64,000 nt of DNA from Peteryoungia algae (GCF_030369675.1 NZ_CP128477.1:3018001-3082000), one strand, 5' to 3'. Positions 25,678 through 37,719 are shown, counted from the first letter of the stretch. The notes: generated by a model from the sequence alone, not told the origin. A program made the numbers and translations.

Positions 25678-26261
25678 GCGCGATGCTGGCGGAAAGGCCG
25701 GCGTTCAAGCCGGCAATACCTGGCCCCTGCCCGGTCATCGAAACGGAGCGCCTCGTCCTGCGTCCCCATCGGATGCAGGATGCGGATGCGATCGCTGCAT
25801 CGCTCAGCGATTTCAGCGTCGTCCGCATGTTGACGCGCGTGCCGGCAACCTATGATCGGGAAGACGGCCGTGACTGGCTGAACATGGTGACGTCAGGGTT
25901 GAAGCCCGACTGGCATTTCGCCATCACGCTCGACGGCGTGCATGTTGGCGTCGCCTCCCTGGAGCTCCGGCACGGCCTCTGGCACATCGGTTACTGGCTG
26001 AACCGCTTCTACTGGGGCCGTGGCCTGATGACGGAAGCGGTCGAAGCAGCACTGGAGCGCTTCTTCCAGCGCATGCCGCAGGCCGACATCCTCGGTGGCG
26101 CCTTCGCCGACAATCCGGCATCGCTTCGCCTGCTGGAAGCGCGGGGCTTTCGGATATCAGGTGTCCGGGATGTCTTCTCCAGGGCACGCAATGCCATGTC
26201 ACCTCTGGTGGAGTCACGGCTCTCGCAGGCAGACTTTGCAGCGCGCCGGCGCAAAGCATAG
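25674..26261 (+). CDS. GNAT-family N-acetyltransferase (second of a pair)
   Basis: A 195-residue GNAT protein that starts in an ATGA overlap with the previous gene. It shares the ETERLVLRPHRMQDAD opening and the IGYWLNRFYWGRGLMTEA acetyl-CoA-binding segment with its neighbour, and NPASLRLLEARGFR is motif B. The two are probably ancient duplicates with divergent substrates. Upstream in-frame codons extend through the previous gene and are not the real start. Substrate unknown. Confidence 0.88.
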   Translation: MSAMLAERPAFKPAIPGPCPVIETERLVLRPHRMQDADAIAASLSDFSVVRMLTRVPATYDREDGRDWLNMVTSGLKPDWHFAITLDGVHVGVASLELRHGLWHIGYWLNRFYWGRGLMTEAVEAALERFFQRMPQADILGGAFADNPASLRLLEARGFRISGVRDVFSRARNAMSPLVESRLSQADFAARRRKA

Positions 26262-26294
26262 CCGACAATGCTCCGGGCGCTTGCCGCCCGGAGC

Positions 26295-28332
<2,038 letters not shown>

Positions 28333-28333
<1 letters not shown>

Positions 28334-29508
28334 TGGGAACCCGGCTCCGCTCGCTCTCCCGCGTCAAGCGTGTCGTCATCAAGATCGGCTCCGCTCTGTT
28401 GGTCGATCGGGGCTCCGGCATTCGCAAGGACTGGCTCGATGCGATCAGTGACGACATCGCAGCCCTGAAGGCGCGCGGCACGGATGTGCTCGTCGTTTCC
28501 TCCGGCGCCATCGCGCTGGGCCGCACCGTGCTCGACATGCCCTCGGGCGCCCTCAAGCTGGAAGCGAGCCAGGCCTGTGCTGCGGTTGGCCAGATCGCGC
28601 TGGCCCGGCATTGGTCAGAAAGCCTCTCGCGCCACCAGATCGTCGCCGGTCAGGTTCTGCTGACGCTGGGCGATACGGAAGAGCGCCGTCGCTATCTGAA
28701 CGCCCGTGCGACACTGAACCAGTTGCTCAAGATCGGCGCTGTGCCGATCATCAACGAGAACGATACGGTCGCGACCACCGAAATCCGCTACGGCGACAAC
28801 GACCGGCTTGCCGCACGCGTCGCCACCATGGCCGGCGCCGACCTGCTCGTGCTGCTGTCGGACATTGACGGTCTCTACACCGCCCCGCCGCATCTCGATC
28901 CGAATGCCTTGTTCCTCGAAACGATCGAGGAGATAACGCCCGCAATCGAGGCCATGGCCGGTGGCGCCGCATCGGAACTGTCCCGCGGTGGCATGCGCAC
29001 CAAGATCGACGCCGGCAAGATCGCGACAAGCGCCGGCTGCGCCATGATCATTGCATCGGGCAAGACGAAGAATCCGCTCTCCGCGATCGAGAACGGCGCG
29101 CGCCACTCCTGGTTTGCGGCGTCCAAGTCCCCCGTCACCGCGCGGAAAACCTGGATTGCGGGTCAGCTGCAGCCTGCAGGCACCCTGCAGGTCGATATCG
29201 GCGCCGAGGGGGCGTTGCGTTCCGGCAAGAGCCTTCTGCCGGCTGGCGTGCGATCCGTGTCTGGCGCTTTCCACCGCGGCGATACCGTCTCGATCGTGAC
29301 AACAGACGGACGCGAGATCGCCCGCGGCCTCGCGGGCTACGACGCCGAGGAGGCCCGGCGAATTTGCGGCCGCAAATCGAACGAAATCGGGCAGATTCTC
29401 GGCTATGCCGGTCGCGCTGCGATGATTCACCGGGACGACCTCGTCATGACCGAACTCGGGCAGCGCGAAGCCAGTACCGAAGACCGGAAGGATGCAGCCC
29501 ATGCTTGA
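28333..29508 (+). CDS. proB: Glutamate 5-kinase
   Basis: A 391-residue enzyme with an N-terminal amino-acid kinase domain ([41 protein letters not shown]) and a C-terminal PUA domain from about residue 285. It makes gamma-glutamyl phosphate, the first step of proline synthesis, and is normally inhibited by proline. Overlap with obgE (TGATG) and with proA shows a tight operon. Confidence 0.97.
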
Positions 29509-30784
29509 TACCGTGTCGAACCAAAATTCCGTCGAAGGACTGATGCTCGGCATCGGCCGTCGCGCCCGCGCAGCTGCCCGACCGCTGGCCATCGCTTCTG
29601 CCGAAGCCAAGAACACGGCACTATTGGCCATGGCCGACGCCCTTGTCGCAGCGGAAGCTGATATCCTCGCGGCGAATGCGCTCGACCTGAAGCATGCAGC
29701 AGAGGCCGGCCTTGCTGCCTCTTTCGTCGATCGCCTGACCCTCGATTCGACCCGCGTTGCGGCAATCGCGCAGTCGATGCGCGAAATCGCCGAGCTTGCG
29801 GACCCGGTCGGCACCATCATCACCGAATGGGATCGCCCGAACGGCTTGCATATAGAGCGTGTCCGCACCCCGCTTGGCGTCATCGGCGTCATCTATGAGA
29901 GCCGGCCAAACGTCACCGCCGATGCCGGCGCTCTTTGCCTCAAGGCCGGCAATGCCGTCATCTTGCGCGGAGGCTCGGATTCCGCCCATTCCTCGCGCGC
30001 CATCCATGCCTGCCTGGTCAAGGGCCTTGTCGCCGCCGACCTTCCGGCCGATGCGATCCAGCTCGTGCCCACCACCGATCGTGCAGCCGTCGGCGCACTG
30101 CTCTCAGGCCTCGAAGGCTCCATTGACGTGATCGTCCCACGCGGCGGCAAGAGCCTCGTTGCCCGCGTCCAGCAGGAAGCGCGTGTGCCGGTCTTCGCCC
30201 ATCTCGAAGGCCTCTGCCATGTCTATGTCGACAGCTCCGCCGACCTCGACATGGCGAGGAAGATCATCGTCAATGCCAAGATGCGCCGCACGGGCATTTG
30301 CGGATCCGCCGAAACCCTGCTCGTCGACAGCGCCGCAATCGCCACCCATTTGCAGCCGCTGATCGAAGCACTGACGGAAGCCGGTTGCGAGATCCGTGCC
30401 TCGGCCACGGTGCTCCGCATCATTCCGGGCCTGAAGCCTGCGACGGAAGAAGACTGGCGCACCGAATATCTCGACGCGGTCATCTCCGTTGCCGTGGTCG
30501 ATGGCATAGGTGGTGCGATCGATCATATCGCCCGCTATTCGTCGAACCACACGGAAGCGGTGGTCGCCGAAGATCCTGATGTCGTCGAGCGCTTCTTCAA
30601 CGAGATCGATTCGGCCATCTTGCTGCACAACGCCTCGACCCAGTTTGCCGATGGTGGCGAATTCGGCATGGGCGCCGAGATCGGCATCGCCACCGGCAAG
30701 ATGCATGCGCGCGGCCCCGTTGGCGTCGAACAGCTGACCTCCTTCAAGTATCGCGTCCGCGGCAATGGCCAGGTCCGTCCCTGA
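29501..30784 (+). CDS. proA: Gamma-glutamyl phosphate reductase
   Basis: A 427-residue NADPH-dependent reductase that converts gamma-glutamyl phosphate into glutamate semialdehyde. Segments [26 protein letters not shown] and the active-site Cys in [14 protein letters not shown] are present. I prefer the ATG at 29501 over 29492 because GGAAGGA is well spaced only from the former. It overlaps the end of proB by eight bases and continues the obgE-proB-proA unit. Confidence 0.96.
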   Translation: MLDTVSNQNSVEGLMLGIGRRARAAARPLAIASAEAKNTALLAMADALVAAEADILAANALDLKHAAEAGLAASFVDRLTLDSTRVAAIAQSMREIAELADPVGTIITEWDRPNGLHIERVRTPLGVIGVIYESRPNVTADAGALCLKAGNAVILRGGSDSAHSSRAIHACLVKGLVAADLPADAIQLVPTTDRAAVGALLSGLEGSIDVIVPRGGKSLVARVQQEARVPVFAHLEGLCHVYVDSSADLDMARKIIVNAKMRRTGICGSAETLLVDSAAIATHLQPLIEALTEAGCEIRASATVLRIIPGLKPATEEDWRTEYLDAVISVAVVDGIGGAIDHIARYSSNHTEAVVAEDPDVVERFFNEIDSAILLHNASTQFADGGEFGMGAEIGIATGKMHARGPVGVEQLTSFKYRVRGNGQVRP

Positions 30785-30821
30785 CGTGGCGCAAGCGGAA
30801 CTCGCCCATCGCCATACAGTA

Positions 30822-31418
30822 ATGCCTCATGTCGAACGTGGCATGGTGGTCGGTCTCTTCGGTGGCTCCTTCAATCCGCCACATCCGGGACACCTGCTTG
30901 TGGCCGAGATCGCCCTGCGTCGCCTGGGTCTCGACCAGCTATGGTGGCTGGTGACCCCCGGCAACCCGCTGAAGAATCAGAAGGAGCTGGCGCCGCTTGC
31001 CGAACGCCTGGCCGCGTGCGAAGCGCTGGCTGGAGATCCACGGATCAAGGTGACGGCATTCGAGAAGACGCTCGGCACGAGCTATACGGCGAGAACTCTG
31101 GAATTCATTCGGTCCCGAAATCCGCATGTTCATTTCATCTGGATCATGGGCGCCGACAATCTGGCCGGTTTCCATCACTGGCAACGCTGGCAGAAGATCG
31201 CGACCACCCTGCCGATTGCCGTCATCGACCGTCCCGGCTCGACGCTCGCCTATCTCTCGTCGAAGATGGCGCGCACCTTCGATTTCGCGCGGATCGATGA
31301 GGAAGACGCCGGTGTGCTCTGGCAGAAGCGGGCGCCGGCCTGGACCTTCATCCACGGGCCCCGCTCGGCGCTGAGTTCGTCGGCAATTCGGGCAGCGGGC
31401 ACCCTGCCGCGTCCATGA
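30822..31418 (+). CDS. nadD: Nicotinate-nucleotide adenylyltransferase
   Basis: A 198-residue nucleotidyltransferase with the GGSFNPPHPGH motif that contains the catalytic HxGH, and SSSAIRAAG near the C terminus, equivalent to the ISSTxIR motif. It makes nicotinate adenine dinucleotide in NAD synthesis. The ATG at 30822 (MPHVERGMVVG) is the usual family start; an in-frame ATG at 30765 would overlap proA and add 19 residues, and neither has a clear Shine-Dalgarno sequence. The start is therefore uncertain. Confidence 0.93.
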   Translation: MPHVERGMVVGLFGGSFNPPHPGHLLVAEIALRRLGLDQLWWLVTPGNPLKNQKELAPLAERLAACEALAGDPRIKVTAFEKTLGTSYTARTLEFIRSRNPHVHFIWIMGADNLAGFHHWQRWQKIATTLPIAVIDRPGSTLAYLSSKMARTFDFARIDEEDAGVLWQKRAPAWTFIHGPRSALSSSAIRAAGTLPRP

Positions 31419-31544
31419 CGGGATGAGGGCCACATTTCCGACCATGCCTTGAAAATTTAAAGGATCGATGCCACCTTTTAGCTGCGATCCGAGTTATGAG
31501 AATCGCAGACGTGCTGTTCTGTTTTGCCAAGGAAAGGACGAACT

Positions 31545-31955
31545 CTGACAACAGTACACACCAAGGGACGTGCCTCCCGCGCTATCCCGAAGAGCATGGA
31601 ACGTGGCGCCGATGCTGCAGCCCGTGCACTTGAGCTGGTCCTCGCAAGCCTCGAGGACTCGAAGGCAGAAGACATCGTCTCCATCGACATTGCCGGAAAA
31701 TCGGCGCTGGGCGACTACATGGTAGTCGTATCCGGACGCTCGAACCGTCATGTCTCGGCGATCAGCGAACACCTCATTTCCGACTTGAAGGACGAAGGCC
31801 TGGGTTCTGCCCGCGTCGAAGGCCTGGAGACCGGCGATTGGGTCCTGATCGACACGGGAGACATCATCGTGCATGTGTTCCGACCTGAAATTCGCGAGGT
31901 CTACAATCTCGAAAGGATGTGGGCCACTCCGGACATCGAGGACCGCCTGCACTGA
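31545..31955 (+). CDS. rsfS: Ribosome silencing factor RsfS
   Basis: The product of about 136 residues is a RsfS (Iojap) protein that binds L14 and prevents subunit joining in slow growth; SLEDSKAEDIVSIDIAGKSA and GDYMVVVSGRS are diagnostic. The start is unusual. A GGAAAGGA ribosome binding site (31531-31538) is followed seven bases later by CTG at 31545, while the only other candidates are a TTG at 31524, upstream of that site, and ATG at 31596. Homologs carry the residues between CTG and ATG, so a CTG start is likely. It lies after nadD and before rlmH, the normal order. Confidence 0.9.
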   Translation: MTTVHTKGRASRAIPKSMERGADAAARALELVLASLEDSKAEDIVSIDIAGKSALGDYMVVVSGRSNRHVSAISEHLISDLKDEGLGSARVEGLETGDWVLIDTGDIIVHVFRPEIREVYNLERMWATPDIEDRLH

Positions 31956-32058
31956 AAACGGCCGGCCGTCCGTCGGACGGTCCCGAAGCCGGATTGACAC
32001 GGCGGGGCACTTCCTGCCGATAGAGATGGTTTTGTGACCTGAAATTGGGACCGCCCGC

Positions 32059-32541
32059 ATGAAGATTGGCATCTATGCCGTTGGCCGGCTGAAAGCCGGG
32101 CCGGAGAAGGAACTTGCGTCCCGCTATCTGGACCGTCTTGCCAAGGCCGGACCGCAATGCGGCCTCGAATTCACGCGCTCCGTGGAGCTGAATGAAAGCC
32201 GCGCCGGCAATACCGACACGAGAAAGCGCGAGGAAGCTGCAGAGCTTTCCCGCCAGATCCCCGACGGCGCGCTCATTGTGGTTCTCGACGAACGCGGCAA
32301 GGCCTTCGACAGCGCCGAATTTGCGAAGTTCGTCGGTGACGCTGCCGACAACGGCCAGCGCGACATGGCCTTCGTCATCGGCGGGGCCGACGGCATCGAC
32401 CCGGAGCTACGCGATCGTGCCCGCCTCGTCCTCAATCTTGGCAAGCTAACCTGGCCGCATCAGCTCGTTCGTATCCTGATCGCCGAGCAACTCTACCGCG
32501 CCGTGACCATCCTGACGGGCCACCCCTACCACCGCGTTTGA
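32059..32541 (+). CDS. rlmH: 23S rRNA (pseudouridine1915-N3)-methyltransferase RlmH
   Basis: A 160-residue SPOUT methyltransferase with the knotted C-terminal part FVIGGADGIDPELRDRA and LTWPHQLVRILIAEQLYRA. It methylates pseudouridine 1915 in helix 69 of 23S rRNA on the assembled 70S ribosome. MKIGIYAVGRLKAGPE is the family start. It follows rsfS with a 103-bp gap. Confidence 0.96.
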   Translation: MKIGIYAVGRLKAGPEKELASRYLDRLAKAGPQCGLEFTRSVELNESRAGNTDTRKREEAAELSRQIPDGALIVVLDERGKAFDSAEFAKFVGDAADNGQRDMAFVIGGADGIDPELRDRARLVLNLGKLTWPHQLVRILIAEQLYRAVTILTGHPYHRV

Positions 32542-32612
32542 ACGCCTGGGGCCGATCGTCGAGGCGGTGCTTTGCCTAGAGCGCAAATCAGCGTATTTTC
32601 CCGCCGAACCGG

Positions 32613-34118
32613 ATGAACCTCTTGCCCATCGCAGCAGCCGACACCACCCACGCCTCGAAAGCCCGCCAAAGGCGGGCCGTTCTGGCTGTGGCCTGTGTCA
32701 TGGCCAGTCTCCTGGTGTCCACTGCTCCATATTCGACGCAAGCCCAGCAGGCAGAGACATCCGCAACGGGGCCCGCACCTGGCGCAGGCGAGACGAGCGA
32801 GACGCTGTCCGCGCTTCCTTCAGCGACAGTCGACCGGATCGTGCCGCAGGAAACGGCTGATCCCGCGCTCGAATTGCGCGCCAAACGCGACCAGGTCAGC
32901 TCCGAATTGCGGGACATTGCCGCCAGCATGAAGCTGTCAGAGGAAAAAGCGACCGAGCTTCAGCAAAGCATCGAGGAGCTCGAGAAAACCTCGGAAAGCC
33001 TGAAGACGGCTTTGATCGAGTCCGCAAAGCGTCGCAAGGATATTGAAAAGCAGATCAGCGAAGGCGAAAGACGTCTCGCCGATATCGGCCTGCGCGAAGA
33101 TGACATTAGAGCCTCTTTCCGGGAACGTCGGACCATGCTTGCCGAGGTCCTCGCAGCTCTCCAGCGCATGGGGCGCAATCCACCCCCGGCGCTACTCGTC
33201 AGCCCCGAAGATGCACTTGGATCGGTTCGCACGGCGATCCTGCTGGGAGCGGTCGTGCCCGGCATCCGGCACGAGACCGACAAGCTGGCCGCCGATCTCG
33301 AAGAGTTGATCGCGCTCCGCGAAGCCGGAAAGAAGGAGATGGACGCCATGGTGGTCGCCATCGCCAACCGCCAGGAAGAAGAGCGACGAATGGATCTTCT
33401 GGTTGCGGAGAACGAACGCGTCGCTCGGACCAATTCGCTTCAGCTTCAGGCGGAACGCAAGCAATCAGAAGCACTTGCGGAGCGTGCCACGACGATGGAA
33501 GCACTGATCCGTTCGCTTGAAAACGAGATCACCTCTGTCCGTCAGGCCGCCGAACTTGCTCGGGCTGAAGAAGAAAGACGCAGCCAGATGAGCGAAGAAC
33601 AGAGAGCCCGCGCTCTGGAGCTCGCCCAGTCTGGACTGCCCGATAAAAACCGTATTGCGCCAGCATATCCTTTCAATGATCTGAAGCAGAAACTGGAATT
33701 GCCGATTGCCGGCGAAACCCTGCGTCAGTTCGGTGACCCGGACGGGACAGGCCACCAGGCTCAGGGCATCGTCATTGCCTCACAGCCCGGCGCGCTCGTT
33801 ACTGCGCCCGCGGATGCATGGGTGGTGTTTGCTGGAAATTTCCGGAGCTACGGCCAGATGATCATTCTGAACACGGGCGACGGCTATCACATGGTGCTGT
33901 CAGGCATGGACCGGATCAGCACCAGTCAAGGCAAGTTCGTGCTCTCCGGGGAGCCTCTGGCGACCATGGGTGAGAAAAGAGTGGCCAGCGCCACCGCTTT
34001 GGCGCTGGAAACCGATCGGCCAACACTTTACATTGAACTTCGGAAAGACGGTAAACCGGTTGATTCCCGCCCCTGGTGGGTCGGAGGCGATTCTGGAAAG
34101 GCACAGAATGATACGTAG
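32613..34118 (+). CDS. EnvC-type murein hydrolase activator with degenerate LytM (M23) domain
   Basis: A 501-residue exported protein. A hydrophobic signal segment lies near residues 28-47 (VLAVACVMASLLVSTAPYST), followed by long coiled coils (about 85-175 and 245-335) and a C-terminal M23 domain from about 365. The HxxxD and HxH zinc motifs of active M23 peptidases are not intact (GHQAQGIVI and GDGYHMVLSGM), so it should activate amidases rather than cut peptidoglycan, as EnvC does in cell division. It overlaps ctpA, a common rhizobial pairing. Confidence 0.9.
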   Translation: MNLLPIAAADTTHASKARQRRAVLAVACVMASLLVSTAPYSTQAQQAETSATGPAPGAGETSETLSALPSATVDRIVPQETADPALELRAKRDQVSSELRDIAASMKLSEEKATELQQSIEELEKTSESLKTALIESAKRRKDIEKQISEGERRLADIGLREDDIRASFRERRTMLAEVLAALQRMGRNPPPALLVSPEDALGSVRTAILLGAVVPGIRHETDKLAADLEELIALREAGKKEMDAMVVAIANRQEEERRMDLLVAENERVARTNSLQLQAERKQSEALAERATTMEALIRSLENEITSVRQAAELARAEEERRSQMSEEQRARALELAQSGLPDKNRIAPAYPFNDLKQKLELPIAGETLRQFGDPDGTGHQAQGIVIASQPGALVTAPADAWVVFAGNFRSYGQMIILNTGDGYHMVLSGMDRISTSQGKFVLSGEPLATMGEKRVASATALALETDRPTLYIELRKDGKPVDSRPWWVGGDSGKAQNDT

Positions 34119-35427
34119 GGTCTCTCTTCTCCTCGTCGGCGCACTGATGGGCGCAACTGCGATGAGCGTCATCTATTCCGCAGGCGTTCCGGCCCAAGCC
34201 GCTGGCAACTCCACCTATAGGGAACTCTCGATCTTCGGAGACGTCTTCGAGCGCATTCGTGCGCAATACGTCACGCCGCCGGACGAGAACAAGCTGGTCG
34301 AAAGTGCCATCAACGGCATGCTGACCTCGCTCGACCCGCACTCCGTCTACATGAATGCCAAGGATGCGGCGGACATGCAGACCCAGACGCGTGGCGAGTT
34401 CGGCGGCATCGGCATCGAAGTCACCATGGAAGAGGAACTCGTAAAGGTCATCACGCCGATCGACGATACGCCCGGCGCCAAGGCCGGCATCCTTGCCGGC
34501 GACTTCATCTCGGAAATCAACGGTGAATCCGTTCGCGGCCTCAAACTCGAGGAAGCCGTCGAGAAGATGCGTGGCGCAGTCAACACCCCGATCAAGCTGA
34601 CCATCCTGCGCGAAGGTGCCGACAAGCCGCTCGACATCACCGTCACCCGCGAAATCATTCCGATCCGCGCCGTCAAGTCGCGCGTCGAGGGCGATGTCGG
34701 CTATCTCCGCGTCATCTCGTTCACCGAGAAGACCTATGACGACCTGGAAGCCGCGATCGAAAAGATCAAGAAGGAATTGCCGGGCGACAAGCTGAAAGGC
34801 TATGTCCTCGACCTGCGCCTCAATCCGGGCGGCCTTCTCGACCAGGCAATCTACGTTTCAGACGCCTTCCTGGAGCGTGGCGAAGTGGTATCGACCCGCT
34901 CCCGCGATCCGCAGGACACCCGCCGCTTCAACGCGACGGCCGGTGACCTGACCGATGGCAAGCCTGTCATCGTGCTTGTCAACGGCGGCTCTGCATCGGC
35001 GTCGGAAATCGTTGCCGGCGCCCTGCAGGACCTGAAGCGGGCAACGGTGCTCGGCACGCGCTCCTTCGGCAAGGGATCGGTTCAGACGATCATCCCGATG
35101 GGCGAAAAGGGTGCGCTGCGGCTCACCACGGCGCTCTACTACACGCCGTCTGGAAAATCGATCCAGGGGACCGGCATCGAACCCGACATCAAGGTGGATC
35201 AGCCGCTTCCGGAAGAACTTCAGGGCAAGGTTCGCACGGAAGGCGAATCCTCGCTGCCGGGCCACATCAAGGGGCAGGACGAAGGCGAGGAAGGTTCGGG
35301 CTCCGTTGCTTACGTGCCGCCGGAAGCCAAGGACGATGTCCAGCTCAACTACGCACTCGATCTGCTGCGCGGCGTGAAGAACGATCCGGCCTTCCCGGCC
35401 GATCCGCAGAAGGCGTCGCTTCAGTAA
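34108..35427 (+). CDS. ctpA: C-terminal processing peptidase (S41 family, PDZ)
   Basis: A 439-residue periplasmic serine protease. It has a signal or anchor segment at residues 4-30, a PDZ domain at about 90-170 (GGIGIEVTMEEE, ISEINGESVRGL) and an S41 protease domain with the catalytic Ser in GGSASASEIVAGAL and Lys in GKGSVQTI. The ATG at 34108 overlaps the previous gene by 11 bases and gives the signal peptide; longer frames do not. CtpA processes lipoproteins and peptidoglycan enzymes. A 15-bp hairpin follows. Confidence 0.95.
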   Translation: MIRRVSLLLVGALMGATAMSVIYSAGVPAQAAGNSTYRELSIFGDVFERIRAQYVTPPDENKLVESAINGMLTSLDPHSVYMNAKDAADMQTQTRGEFGGIGIEVTMEEELVKVITPIDDTPGAKAGILAGDFISEINGESVRGLKLEEAVEKMRGAVNTPIKLTILREGADKPLDITVTREIIPIRAVKSRVEGDVGYLRVISFTEKTYDDLEAAIEKIKKELPGDKLKGYVLDLRLNPGGLLDQAIYVSDAFLERGEVVSTRSRDPQDTRRFNATAGDLTDGKPVIVLVNGGSASASEIVAGALQDLKRATVLGTRSFGKGSVQTIIPMGEKGALRLTTALYYTPSGKSIQGTGIEPDIKVDQPLPEELQGKVRTEGESSLPGHIKGQDEGEEGSGSVAYVPPEAKDDVQLNYALDLLRGVKNDPAFPADPQKASLQ

Positions 35428-35438
35428 AGACCTCAATC

Positions 35439-35471
35439 GGCCGCCCGCGTATCCAGGATACGCGGGCGGCC
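35439..35471 (+). terminator. 15-bp perfect hairpin after ctpA
   Basis: GGCCGCCCGCGTATC and its exact reverse complement flank a 3-base CAG loop, directly after the ctpA stop. The downstream TCTTCGT is only weakly T-rich, so termination may be partial. Confidence 0.65.
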
Positions 35472-35510
35472 TCTTCGTATCCGGGCCGCCGGCATCACTG
35501 GAAGTTTCGC

Positions 35511-36692
35511 ATGGACCTTCATGCACCGCTCGGTCAGGGGCGAAAGGACAAGAGCCGAGGCAAGGCGCGCCTCCGCGTGTCTACCGTGTCGTCCGCGTTT
35601 GCCGTTCTCGCCCTGTTCGGCCTGTCTGCCTGGACAGCCCTGTCGCCCGTAGCACTGCGCAACGAACCACCGATCGGCCTGACGCCCACACCCCCGCAAG
35701 CAAGTGAAATCGCCGAAAGCGAGACTGACCGCAATCCGAAGGATGGACCTGCCGGCATTGCGACCAGCGGCCCGAACGACGGTGCCGTCATCCGCCGCAC
35801 GACGACGGCCGATGGCAATGTGGTGACCACGTTCAGCCCCAATGCCCGCAAGGGCCCTGTTGTCATCGGCTCGAGCCCCACCCAGGATCCGCGTCTGGCC
35901 GGCCAGCCCAACGAGGAGCTGATCGAAATGACGGACGCGGGTGGACTTCCCACCGTCTCCGCTTCCGGTCTCCGCCCCGTCGACTTCTACGCCCGTCCAT
36001 GGTCAGGCGCACGCGGCACCCGCATTGCAATCGTCATCGGCGGCATCGGCCTCAGCCAGACAGGCAGCCAGAAAGCCATTCGCGACCTGCCGGAGGACAT
36101 CACGCTCGCTTTCGCCGCGACCGGCAACAGCTTGCAGCGCTGGATGCAGGAGGCCCGCCGCAAGGGACACGAAATCGTCCTGCAGGTGCCGATGGAACCT
36201 TTCGATTATCCCGCCATGGATCCGGGACGCGGCACGCTGCTCGCCGAAAAGGCGGCGACGAGCAATCTCGCCAACCTCCATCAGGCCATGGCGCAGATCA
36301 CCAATTACACCGGCATCATGAACTACATGGGCGCCCGGTTCCTGGCCGATGACAAGGCCATGGACCCTGTCATGCGCGATATTGGCGAACGTGGACTGAT
36401 GTTCCTCGATGACGGCTCCACGGCACGCTCCCTGTCCGGCGATTTCGCCAAGGCAATCGGCATCCCACATGCCTATGCCGACGTCATGATCGACGCGCAG
36501 GTCGATCGCCGGGCGATCCTGGCCAAGCTCGACGAGCTGGAACGCATTGCCCGGCGCAACGGCCAGGCCGTCGGGGTCGGCGCCGCCTTTGACGAGACGA
36601 TTTCAGCTGTCAGCGAATGGCGGGACGAAGCCGTTGCCCGCGGCATAGAATTTGTCGGCGTTTCAGCATTGGCCAATGAAAACAGACCCTGA
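35511..36692 (+). CDS. Divergent polysaccharide deacetylase family protein (YibQ-like)
   Basis: A 393-residue protein with an N-terminal basic stretch and a membrane anchor near residues 24-46 ([19 protein letters not shown]), a disordered Pro/Asp-rich region to about 160, and a C-terminal NodB-like fold ([48 protein letters not shown]). This divergent deacetylase family usually sits with envC and ctpA, as here. Enzymatic activity is not proven for the family. It is probably periplasmic and involved in envelope maintenance. Confidence 0.9.
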   Translation: MDLHAPLGQGRKDKSRGKARLRVSTVSSAFAVLALFGLSAWTALSPVALRNEPPIGLTPTPPQASEIAESETDRNPKDGPAGIATSGPNDGAVIRRTTTADGNVVTTFSPNARKGPVVIGSSPTQDPRLAGQPNEELIEMTDAGGLPTVSASGLRPVDFYARPWSGARGTRIAIVIGGIGLSQTGSQKAIRDLPEDITLAFAATGNSLQRWMQEARRKGHEIVLQVPMEPFDYPAMDPGRGTLLAEKAATSNLANLHQAMAQITNYTGIMNYMGARFLADDKAMDPVMRDIGERGLMFLDDGSTARSLSGDFAKAIGIPHAYADVMIDAQVDRRAILAKLDELERIARRNGQAVGVGAAFDETISAVSEWRDEAVARGIEFVGVSALANENRP

Positions 36693-36699
36693 GGACCGC

Positions 36700-37233
36700 A
36701 TGACCGACCCCGTATCGACGAAGCCCATGGTTAAGGCCGAGGATCTGCCCTATCGCCCCTGTGTCGGGATCATGGTGCTGAACCGGGAGGGTCTGGTCTG
36801 GTCCGGCCGGCGCATTCCGCAAGGCAATTCCGAGTATGACGGATCACCGCAACTCTGGCAGATGCCCCAGGGCGGCATCGATCCCGGCGAAGATGCGCTG
36901 CCCGCCGCCATGCGCGAACTCTACGAGGAAACCGGCATGAAGACCGTTTCGCTTCTGGCCGAGGCGAGCCGCTGGATCAATTACGACCTGCCTGCAGAAC
37001 TGATCGGCATCGGCCTGAAAGGCAAGTTCCGCGGCCAGACCCAGCGCTGGTTCGCCTTCCGCTTTGAAGGCGACGAAAGCGAGATCGCCATCAACCCACC
37101 GCCTGGTGGTCACGAGGCGGAATTCGATGCCTGGGACTGGAAGCCGATTGAGGACTTGCCTGACCTCATCGTTCCGTTCAAGCGGCGCGTCTATGAAGAG
37201 GTCGTTGCAGAGTTCGCCCATTTGGCAGGGTAA
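36700..37233 (+). CDS. rppH: RNA pyrophosphohydrolase (Nudix)
   Basis: A 177-residue Nudix hydrolase. The Nudix box spans about residues 58-80, with GGIDPGED and RELYEETG carrying the metal-binding glutamates. WQMPQGG and the [10 protein letters not shown] opening are RppH signatures. It removes pyrophosphate from 5' triphosphate RNA and so triggers decay. GAGGA lies just before the ATG at 36700, which is preferred over the upstream ATG at 36652. It is the last gene of this run and is convergent with the rhodanese gene. Confidence 0.94.
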   Translation: MTDPVSTKPMVKAEDLPYRPCVGIMVLNREGLVWSGRRIPQGNSEYDGSPQLWQMPQGGIDPGEDALPAAMRELYEETGMKTVSLLAEASRWINYDLPAELIGIGLKGKFRGQTQRWFAFRFEGDESEIAINPPPGGHEAEFDAWDWKPIEDLPDLIVPFKRRVYEEVVAEFAHLAG

Positions 37234-37251
37234 ACGAAGCTTCCGGTCCGC

Positions 37252-37650
37252 TCACGCCCCGCTCGCGAACTCGAAGCCTTCGTCGGCCCAGCCGGTCATA
37301 CCGCCGATCATCACCTTGACCCTGCGCCCCAACCGCGCAAGCCGAAGCGCCGCCCGATCGGTGCCGTTGCAATGCGGTCCGGCGCAATAGACGACGAACA
37401 GCGTATCCTCGGGCCACTCCGCCATTTTCCGCTCGGTCATCTTGCCATGCGGCAGGTTGATTGCGGCAGGCACATGGGACTTTTCGAATAGCTTCGGCCC
37501 TCGCACGTCGAGCAGCACGAAGTCGGGATCACCCCGGCTGAGGGATTCGTGCACATCCCAGCAATCGGTCTCGAAGGAAAGCCTTGCAGTATAGTGCGCA
37601 GCAACGAGGGCAGGTTCGGCAGCGGGGATTTCACTCACAAGGCTCGACAT
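37252..37650 (-). CDS. Rhodanese-like domain protein
   Basis: A single rhodanese domain of 132 residues. VLLDVRGPKLFEKSHVPAAINLPH is typical, and the active-site loop CAGPHCN starts at Cys89, with a second Cys at 94. Such proteins transfer sulfane sulfur, but the partner is unknown. It is divergent from the FtrA-type regulator, with a dyad between them, so it is very likely that regulator's target. Confidence 0.88.
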   Translation of the reverse strand: MSSLVSEIPAAEPALVAAHYTARLSFETDCWDVHESLSRGDPDFVLLDVRGPKLFEKSHVPAAINLPHGKMTERKMAEWPEDTLFVVYCAGPHCNGTDRAALRLARLGRRVKVMIGGMTGWADEGFEFASGA

Positions 37651-37694
37651 GGCAGCATCCTTTCATTCGAACGATGAAAGAACGTTGCATTTTT

Positions 37695-37715
37695 GCCAGC
37701 TTCGATGAAACTGGC
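37695..37715. promoter_or_regulatory. Inverted repeat GCCAG-N11-CTGGC between rhodanese and ftrA
   Basis: The perfect 5-bp arms lie in the 69-bp divergent intergenic region immediately before the regulator start. A site there would allow control of both genes. Binding is inferred. Confidence 0.4.
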
Positions 37716-37719
37716 TTGA

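Noticed and set aside
28615-29892. 425-codon minus-strand frame opposite proB-proA
   Set aside because: Runs across two genes with full family motifs and has no domain of its own.
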